From the NCBI GenBank assembly GCA_036346205.1, contig JARFJB010002196.1, forward strand, positions 62,001-126,000: DNA of 64,000 nt, read 5' to 3'. Below, in pieces: positions 57,845 through 64,000 of this stretch. The stretch's first letter is position 1; the number at the start of each line of letters is the position of its first letter. The stretch is from Vesta saturnalis. Taxonomy: Eukaryota; Arthropoda; Insecta; Coleoptera; Lampyridae. Position numbers and translations under genes: made by a program. The notes beneath the pieces are model-generated. The model did not search any database, was not told the DNA's origin, and worked only from the letters and a program-made list of their open reading frames with translations.

Positions 57845-58770
57845 TCAGAATCTTGGATAAATTATGTAATCCATATAAAATCTTTTTAATTTTGGTAGCA
57901 TGGTCTTATTCGATAACTCTTCATCCCTGTAAATTCTTTCAACTGAAACGTCTTGTTTCGCAATATATGATGAAGTCGCAAAATGTTCTTCTGCTTATAT
58001 TTAATTGACCTTGAACTTGGTAAAAATATCGTATTGTCACCGCATCAAAATAAATATGATTCTTACTTAGTCCTTCCATCAAAAATTTTATAAGATAGTT
58101 TATTCGTCAGTGATCTATTTTCTTCCAAATATGGGCCCAACAATTTTTCCCTTCATACTGTGCAAACACTTAATTTCCATAATACCATTGTTACCAATTA
58201 ATCCATAGGGGCTTGCTCCTAAAAAGGAATATTCCGGGTCTATAAATAATCCGCACTCTAATATTTCTGTTCCCATCTTTGAGATGTGTAACTCCTTGGC
58301 TACACGCTCATATGTTCGAGCATATAAAATAGATGACGTATTTACTTCTCTTCCATATAGTAAATTTTGAATAAAATTATGACACGACGTTGAATTGCAT
58401 CTCTTGATAACTGCGCTAAAATTAGATGCAGTTAGGTACTCTTTCTTGATGGAGCTCCAATTTTCATTTTCATGTTGGCCACGAGGTAATTTCTGTATGT
58501 CATCGATCTTTTCTATTGTGCTTGCCCTTTCTCTTAATGTTTTTAAAAAATCATTCTTTTTTCATCCATATCGGGTTGAGATGGATCTCGGCCGTAATTG
58601 TAGTGTGCTTTCGATTGTTGGTCACGAAATTTTCGACCAATGACTCCTCTTCTTCGCTCCAAGGCACATTGTCTCGTATTGAATACCCTTTCTCTTATTT
58701 CTCCATTTTTTTTATTTTTGAAGTGGCGAATGGCGTTCCAAGAATTTTTGAATTTCACGCAATATACCAC
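57845..58770 (-). pseudogene. YqaJ-family nuclease relic 2
   Basis: On minus, a basic leader (CALERRRGVIGRKFRDQQSK) and a YGRDPSQPDM motif (about 58600) are followed, after a frame change, by LKTLRERASTIEKID and RGQHENENWSSIKKEYLTAS (58490-58435). Then come NFSAVIKRCNSTSCHNFIQN, YARTYERVAKELHISKMGTE, ILECGLFIDPEYSFLGAS and PYGLIGNNGIMEIKC (about 58200-58160). The ExK pair is kept, but the metal-binding Asp of PDG is Tyr. Beyond frame changes near 58100-58040, YQVQGQLNISRRTFCDF gives the QxQ motif, then LPKLKRFYMDYIIYP and stop at 57845. Relic 1 at 51.3 kb has the same motif order. Confidence 0.78.
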
Positions 58771-58859
58771 TTAATATGTTTCCATTTTCCACCTTTTTCT
58801 TACAAAAACACGTACTGCAATAAAAATAAATATTAAACTACACATACTGCGGTAGCAAG

Positions 58860-61210
58860 CTGTAGATATATTCTAACCTGCTCATTATTATTTTTTATCG
58901 CAGTCCGAACACCTTTCACCAATCACTCAATCCTTGTGAAACCGTCAAATTTTACGTCCTACTAATTTGAAGCTGGCGTTTTTTTGATGATTTGCACATT
59001 CTATTTTACTGACATAACGCCCATATCAGATCTTCTCTTTTATTTTTGCGAAGACATTTGAGTTACCATCGCCTGGAATAAAATATTTATATTATTATAC
59101 ATATATTATACATGTATAGTATGTATATCCGTACATACCTTTTAGGTAGCGGACCACGAAAACTTTATTATTGTAATAAACGTTTGTCAAATCGCCATTG
59201 TTACCACGATAGAAAAGATAATTAGTGAATTTTTAATATCTTGACAATTTACTAATGTTTTCAAAATATTTTATTTATATATTTTATGTGAGGAATGTGG
59301 GATAGTCTGTAACTGATATTTGTCTAGGGTTCTTAAACACACACTTAAAAATGCTGAAATACTGAAGGGGCGTAACGAATCATTGCAATTTGTTATGAGC
59401 CGATTCTTGATGGAAAAACGTCACTAGCTTAATAAGGATATGTATCGGTACAGACCGCGATCAAAGATATCTCTCTTTGTTACTTGGAAACTCGAAACAG
59501 AAATGTAGGGTTGTTACGGACGAATGCATATTTTTAAAATTAAGATGTCGTGCAATAATTAATATGAAACTGTTCCAACGGAAATTAATGTTTCTTGTTT
59601 TTTATATTACTTTTGAGAAATGGGGGTTGATTGCGGGAGTAAAGTTAGTTAGGTTTGAAATCGGGGGAAAGTTAGTTACAGTTAGAGTGTCAATCGAGCC
59701 AGATCGATTTGGTGGGTTAATTAAATACCTTCATTGTAAACAGTTTGTCCTTAAAATAATTCTTGCGTGTACGTTTTCTTTTGAATTCGCCAACACTAAG
59801 TTGTCTTTTCTTTCGGGGGTTAGTTTCAAATATTAATCTATAAGTAACAGTCACCTTTTTTTGAAGTTAAAGCGCGTATGTTAACGATTTGTGTCTGCGA
59901 CCAATTAAAGGAATATTTATTCTAGTGTAAGTATGTATTTTTATATAAATGAAAGCTCTCAGCAAATCATTTACCAACCTAGATAACATATTAAGTACCA
60001 AACATTGCCTTGCGAAGGTATCTCATTCGTACGCGGGCTCAGTAAGCGGAAATCCGCTAAAATAAAAGACACTACAGGGCCCTCCCACTCCGGTATTTCG
60101 GTGATTTAGCTTTGTTGTTTATATTTATATTTGTGTAGAGGTGGCTGGTAAACGGGTACCTGATACCGCTTTGGTTACTAATTGTGAAAGTCAATTACCA
60201 AGTAGGTACACACTCCCGGACCAGAGCATTAAACCCCCTCGAATTTTATTTTTGTTTTTATTTGTTGTATAGATGAATGTGTAACCTGAGAAAGGTGCAC
60301 TGTATTTTTCTAACGCCCTCAATTTTATATATCGGTCACGATGTGATCTATTTATAACGTACCCTTGTAAGGCTTTGTTTTAATGAGTTTTTTGTCAGTT
60401 TGTTTAAGTAGAATTATTTTCCTACGAGCTGATTTGTCTTTGTATGTGATTTATTGTAATTTCACTTATGTATTTTGTGCTTTGGTGGTCACTAAACAAT
60501 TGGGTACTTGTAAATTCCTTGTCTGTTTTCTTTTGTCCTTGCCTTTACCTTATTATCATCTGTGCAATTTTACTGTTGTATTTTATATGTACCATAATTT
60601 GCTTTATTGTTTTATGTGCTTGTTTACTTAAAGACCGGCATCATTGGTTTTAAAGGGCCACATGTTTGGTATTACGATTTTTATTATGATTTTTATTTTG
60701 ATTATTTATGACCCAATTGTGCGTGATTCTGTCTAACTAAACTGCTTTTTATTCATTTTTTCTTAATGTTATAATTTTGTACGCACTTTTTTATGACTAA
60801 AGTGGGTTTTATTGGTTGTTATTTCCCACAATAGTACATTAACGGACTGAACCACCGCTGCGCCAAGCTCGTTGATTTTAATTTGAGTAGTTTCACTTTT
60901 TTTACCTGCCCCTCATGATGCAACACGTACCTCATCCAGCCTGTCTAATTCAGATAGCACAACGTACCTACCACTAGACGGCCACTTCGTTTGATTAGAT
61001 TTGAGGTTTGCGAGTAATTAAATATCAGACTTATAAATAAATTCTGTTTTAAATATTGCGAGGAAAGTCAAAGTAAGGCAGGCAATTAATTTGAGTAATA
61101 TTAACATTATTGTCAGTCAAGTCAAGATAAATCACTTAGCGAGTGTTTTGTTCTTGAATTTTCATTATTACAAATAAGTTCAAATTACGCTTTTCAAGAT
61201 AGGGTACCTG
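58860..61210. other. No gene supported; separates YqaJ and Mutator-like parts
   Basis: Includes a 119-residue plus frame (59477-59836) without recognisable motif, and a T-rich stretch (60240-60850) with plus frames rich in Phe, Leu and Tyr that look compositional. If the two flanking coding relics are one element, this is inserted or replaced sequence. Confidence 0.4.
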
Positions 61211-61214
61211 GGGG

Positions 61215-61905
61215 ATTCTACAACCTATAAAGTATTTATATGTTGCTCTTGACTGAGAATCCTTCCGTAATTATAGCACTTCCCATGACCGTTGAAGGAC
61301 CAGAGAAATTGAGTACACATTCGTGTTTCTTTGGGGTCTCTTTGCGCATTTTATAGAATTGAGATTTCGAGCACATCTTATTTTTTAGACCAGCATATAA
61401 TATTTTCTTTGTGGCTGCTCCAATAATGACGACTTAGAAATAATCATTATTTGTATTGAAACATACATTATTTTATACTGTAGCTTACAACTCCAGAAGA
61501 TGCATTATAATCATGACCGTAGCTTCGTTTGGACCAACTTCCGTCCACAATAAATTACTGTAATATAAGGAATTTTCTCACCGTTTAGCTCAAACCATCA
61601 GCAGCCCCGAACCAATTCCTTGTTTTGTCACAATTATCACATTAAAAGTGCCAAGCATGGTGGAGCCCTAATTTCACTTCCTTTTGAATCTTCATTGATC
61701 CCATTGTACATTTGTACCTATGATTAGCAACATTTTCATAGTGGAGAAGTACATATGCCAAATCAACTTCCATCTCAAGGGGTGGCAAATACTCGATACT
61801 GAAGTAGGGAGTTTAGTATCCAAAGTATTATAATAACAATAAATCACTTACTGAACCAGACTATTGTCGCTGCTAGCAATTTGACGCCCAATATCGTGTT
61901 CCCTG
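61215..61905 (-). pseudogene. Mutator-like transposase relic (PF20700-type)
   Basis: On minus: YENVANHRYKCTMGSMKIQK, EVKLGLHHAWHF, stop, CDNCDKTRNW (61750-61620), the leading cysteine-containing region. After a gap comes IVDGSWSKRSYGHDYNASSG (about 61555-61495), holding a catalytic-type Asp in VDGSW. Then, after an intron-like or frame break, IIGAATKKILYAGLKNKMCS (61425-61365) and KKHECVLNFSGPSTVMGSAI then ITEGFSVKS (61330-61240). The pattern DGSW.KR...SSG, TGK-like, K..C, KHEC..N..GPS is that of the Mutator-like transposase domain common in arthropod transposon proteins. About 150 residues between the two halves are missing and the gene ends early. Confidence 0.7.
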
Positions 61906-62105
61906 TAATAAATACGGAATATAATTAAGGAAATTATTATAAGGGAACAAAAAATTTTATTTCTTCGAGAAAGATAACATACGATCTATTAACAAATCAA
62001 AAGCTGTATGTTTTCTATTATAATAAAAGAAAATTACTCACTAAGCAATGCCATTAACGCAATTCTCGACACTCGTGGTAGTATCAGACCCAAAATCGTT
62101 TCCCT
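61855..62105 (-). other. Two short exon-like segments with splice signals (minus)
   Basis: On minus, TTTTATTGTAG then GGAAACGATTTTGGG...GCATTGCTTA then GTGAGTAA outlines 62105-62040. ATTTATTACAG then GGAACACGATATTGGG...CTGGTTCA then GTAAGTGA outlines 61905-61855. The two segments begin alike (GGAA-ACGAT-TTGGG), so one may be a duplicate of the other. They lie between the TATA/ATG region and the Mutator-like relic and may be its 5' exons. Confidence 0.4.
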
Positions 62106-62204
62106 ACAATAAAACAAAATATATTTAGGAAAAAAAATTGTACAAGAGATGAACATTTTAATTTTTTGCAGAATAATAAGATAAAAATCAGTATCTATAC
62201 TTAC

Positions 62205-62388
62205 GATTTATTTACACAAGTTTTTTATTATTCTAGATCTGCTTGTTCTCTTACGTCATCTTGACAAAGATGGTTTTGCTTTAGGCATCTTGAATACTAT
62301 GAAGCTCAAGGAACGAATACACAATTCTCACAATACACATTGATGATACAGAATAAACAAAAATCCAAAAAGGCGGACCTTATATACC
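62205..62388 (-). promoter_or_regulatory. TATA box and first-exon candidate for the Mutator-like gene
   Basis: On minus, TATATAAGG (62388-62380) stands about 95 bp upstream of an ATG at 62288. The ATG opens MPKAKPSLSR then TGA, RKRTSRSRIIKNL, a short basic leader. A GTAAGTAT donor begins at 62204. Two in-frame stops (TGA at codon 11 and TAA near the donor) indicate decay or a different exon boundary. Confidence 0.4.
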
Positions 62389-62399
62389 TACTCTCTTTC

Positions 62400-62810
62400 T
62401 AAATTACGTAATGGGGTTGATGCATAACAATAAACCGTTAATGAATGTGTTTTAATTCTTTGCAATTCTGTTTACAGTACAGCAATTGTCATTTAATGAG
62501 GAATATCCGTTAAGCGTAAGTTTGAATAACTAATTTTTTAAATAGCCGTTTGCTATTTTTCTTTGGGAAAAAGGCCACGTATTTCATTTCTCTAAGGGGA
62601 GCTTAGTATTCGAGCTTCAGCTACAACCTGCCTCTTCTAAAGCTACTATACATCATTTTTAACTAGAGATAAACTCAGAAGACTGATTTACATATAAAAT
62701 ATCTACTAATTTAGTAATCAAACTATTTGCTAATTTTGATTTTCAAGAATAGGTAAACATTCTCATAGACTGTTAGTTATAGTAACACTGCACGATTTTT
62801 TATATATAAG
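62400..62810. other. No gene supported
   Basis: Upstream flank of the TATA-bearing gene relic; no motif seen. Confidence 0.5.
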
Positions 62811-62814
62811 CTCT

Positions 62815-62966
62815 ATTTCGAATTATGATTTTTTAGATAAGAATACTTTTACAGTGCGATTTTTAAACATACAGCTTTGAACATTTCAAAATAAAATTGA
62901 AATGTTCAAAGCTTGTTTAATAAAATGCATCGTAAGTATTTTAATAAATAAATCATAATTCGAAAT
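62815..62966. repeat. Palindromic MITE-like inverted repeat, 152 bp
   Basis: Outer arms ATTTCGAATTATGATTT and the inverse at 62950-62966; the inner hairpin AGCTTTGAACATTTCAA pairs with TTGAAATGTTCAAAGCT around a 7-bp loop. The arms are imperfect between these blocks. Confidence 0.85.
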
Positions 62967-63206
62967 ATAATATTATAAATGTGCATACTAATAACTTAGT
63001 AACAATGTTTACCTATTAAAAATTCAAAATTAATAAAAATTATTTATAAAATTTATGATATTTATATGTAAATACTAGAATTTATTTTAATTAAGTATCA
63101 TTTACTTACCTCTGACAGTGAAAGATTATTCGATAAAATTACAAATTTCCTTTTAAATTTACAGTTTATTATAAATTACAATCTTAGTATACTTATTTTT
63201 ATATTA

Positions 63207-63316
63207 AGTGCGAGAAACAACTGTTTTTTAGTTAGCGAAAAAGCGTTTTAGATCGAGAACGTAGGTCGAGATCCTAAAACGCTTCTGAGTGGACTAAAAA
63301 ATACGTTTCTGCACGA
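63207..63316. repeat. Palindromic element, about 110 bp
   Basis: GTGCGAGAAAC...TTTTTTAGT...AAGCGTTTTAG on the left is mirrored by CTAAAACGCTT...ACTAAAAAA...GTTTCTGCAC on the right, with about 20 bp between the inner arms (63251-63274). Confidence 0.8.
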
Positions 63317-63319
63317 AAT

Positions 63320-63780
63320 ATAAACAATATTTTTTCTATAACTACAACCTTGTAAAGTGCTTAAAATTAATTGAAATTTACCGCAAGACTACAGAAATGC
63401 AGAAAGTTTGGCTTCTGTATTCATAGCAACGTGGTTGTCAATAAATAAAACATTTAAATTGAACGTTGATTTTAAAAAAGTTTTACGCACTAGGGTGTGA
63501 AATAAATCATGTTAAAAAATGACATGTTTCATGCACCAAAGAGAATGCAAAAATGTTAGCTTTTTAATGGAGTTGTAGAAAAAAATATAATACAAACAGA
63601 AATAAGTGCTTTACAGTGAACAAAAAATACTACGTACAATTTGAGTCTTAAATATTTGTCATACTAGGCCCATTATTGGTTACAAGATCTAAATAAAACA
63701 TCAAATATTACAATGCTTTTAAAATAATAATTATATAATCTATTACTCTAATGTTACAAACAGTTATTCATTTTGTTACA
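63320..63780. other. No gene supported
   Basis: AT-rich; only short frames. Confidence 0.5.
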
Positions 63781-63785
63781 CGTTA

Positions 63786-63908
63786 GTTACTATCACCTTC
63801 CGAACTTTCACTTAAGCTGCTCTCATAGTTAGAACCAAGGGAAATTATTAATGGTTCTATTACGGTATCCATTATTCCACCTAATCTGCACATTTTTTCT
63901 TCTTCTTT
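63786..63908 (-). CDS. C-terminal coding fragment, acidic Ser-rich tail (unknown)
   Basis: On minus, an open frame reads CVDHVIKEEEKMCRLGGIMD then TVIEPLIISLGSN and YESSLSESSEGDSN, stop at 63786-63788. Codon use and the acidic serine-rich ending look like a real protein C-terminus, possibly of another transposon protein. An in-frame stop lies just upstream (about 63913), so the exon is short or the rest is decayed. Family not recognised. Confidence 0.3.
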
Positions 63909-64000
63909 AATGACATGGTCAACACACTTTCAACCGCTTGTAGAAAAAATTGCTTAACATCTCATATTTTAAAACTTTTATTTTTAGATGCCACTTCATT

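Noticed and set aside
59477..59836. 119-residue plus frame
   Set aside because: No recognisable family, no splice or promoter context, and the sequence lies between two parts of a decayed transposon. Length alone is not enough in this base composition.
60240..60850. Membrane-protein frames (60383-60653)
   Set aside because: Phe/Leu/Tyr/Cys richness follows from T-rich composition; two overlapping frames look equally 'hydrophobic'.

Overview
The window looks like intergenic, repeat-rich DNA from an arthropod nuclear genome, most likely an insect. The evidence is strong AT bias, GT-AG introns, many (TA)n tracts, and dense relics of element classes typical of insects: Tc1/mariner, hAT, piggyBac, Penelope-like, several LINE clades and a Polinton/Ginger-type integrase. 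I found no intact host gene. Nearly every recognisable coding stretch is a broken transposable-element gene, so most 'CDS' calls below are pseudogenes.

Layout. 0-1 kb: LINE ORF1 remnant (minus) and a small TA-flanked MITE. 1.9-3.9 kb: mariner-like element A. 5.4-5.8 kb: hAT relic. 6.3-7.3 kb: Penelope-like element (PLE). 7.4-7.8 kb: LINE 3' end. 7.9-10 kb: GC-rich non-coding block with a promoter-like site and 58-bp tandem repeats. 10.9-11.8 kb: LINE ORF1-like gene with SAP and SGNH-hydrolase parts. 11.9-14.4 kb: mariner-like element B sitting inside a (TA)n tract. 15.8-16.2 kb: integrase fragment. 16.6-17.3 kb: degenerate repeats. 17.3-19.6 kb: LINE. 20.2-23.9 kb: second LINE split by an almost intact Tc1 element. 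23.9-26.4 kb: third LINE (minus, I-like). 26.4-27.0 kb: microsatellite, hexamer array and tRNA-like repeat. 30.3-33 kb: two different hAT relics. 34.6-37.2 kb: mariner-like element C with about 600-bp inverted repeats. 39.2-41.4 kb: mariner-like element D. 45.7-46.9 kb: inverted PLE copy. 48.3-50.4 kb: piggyBac element with TTAA ends. 51.3-52.1 kb: YqaJ-type nuclease relic (plus). 55.8-57.1 kb: IS630/Tc1-type relic. 57.8-58.8 kb: second YqaJ relic (minus). 61.2-62.4 kb: Mutator-like transposase relic with a TATA box (minus).

Two themes stand out. First, elements A-D are four diverged copies of one IS630/Tc1/mariner lineage. In each, the second and third catalytic positions are separated by exactly 36 residues, and each has long, gapped terminal inverted repeats; copies B and D also show probable introns. 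Second, the right 13 kb carries two YqaJ-family (lambda-exonuclease-like) nuclease relics plus a Mutator-like transposase relic. The minus-strand pair (62.4-57.8 kb) has the order transposase then nuclease, which suggests one large eukaryotic transposon joining a DDE transposase to a recombination nuclease, now interrupted.
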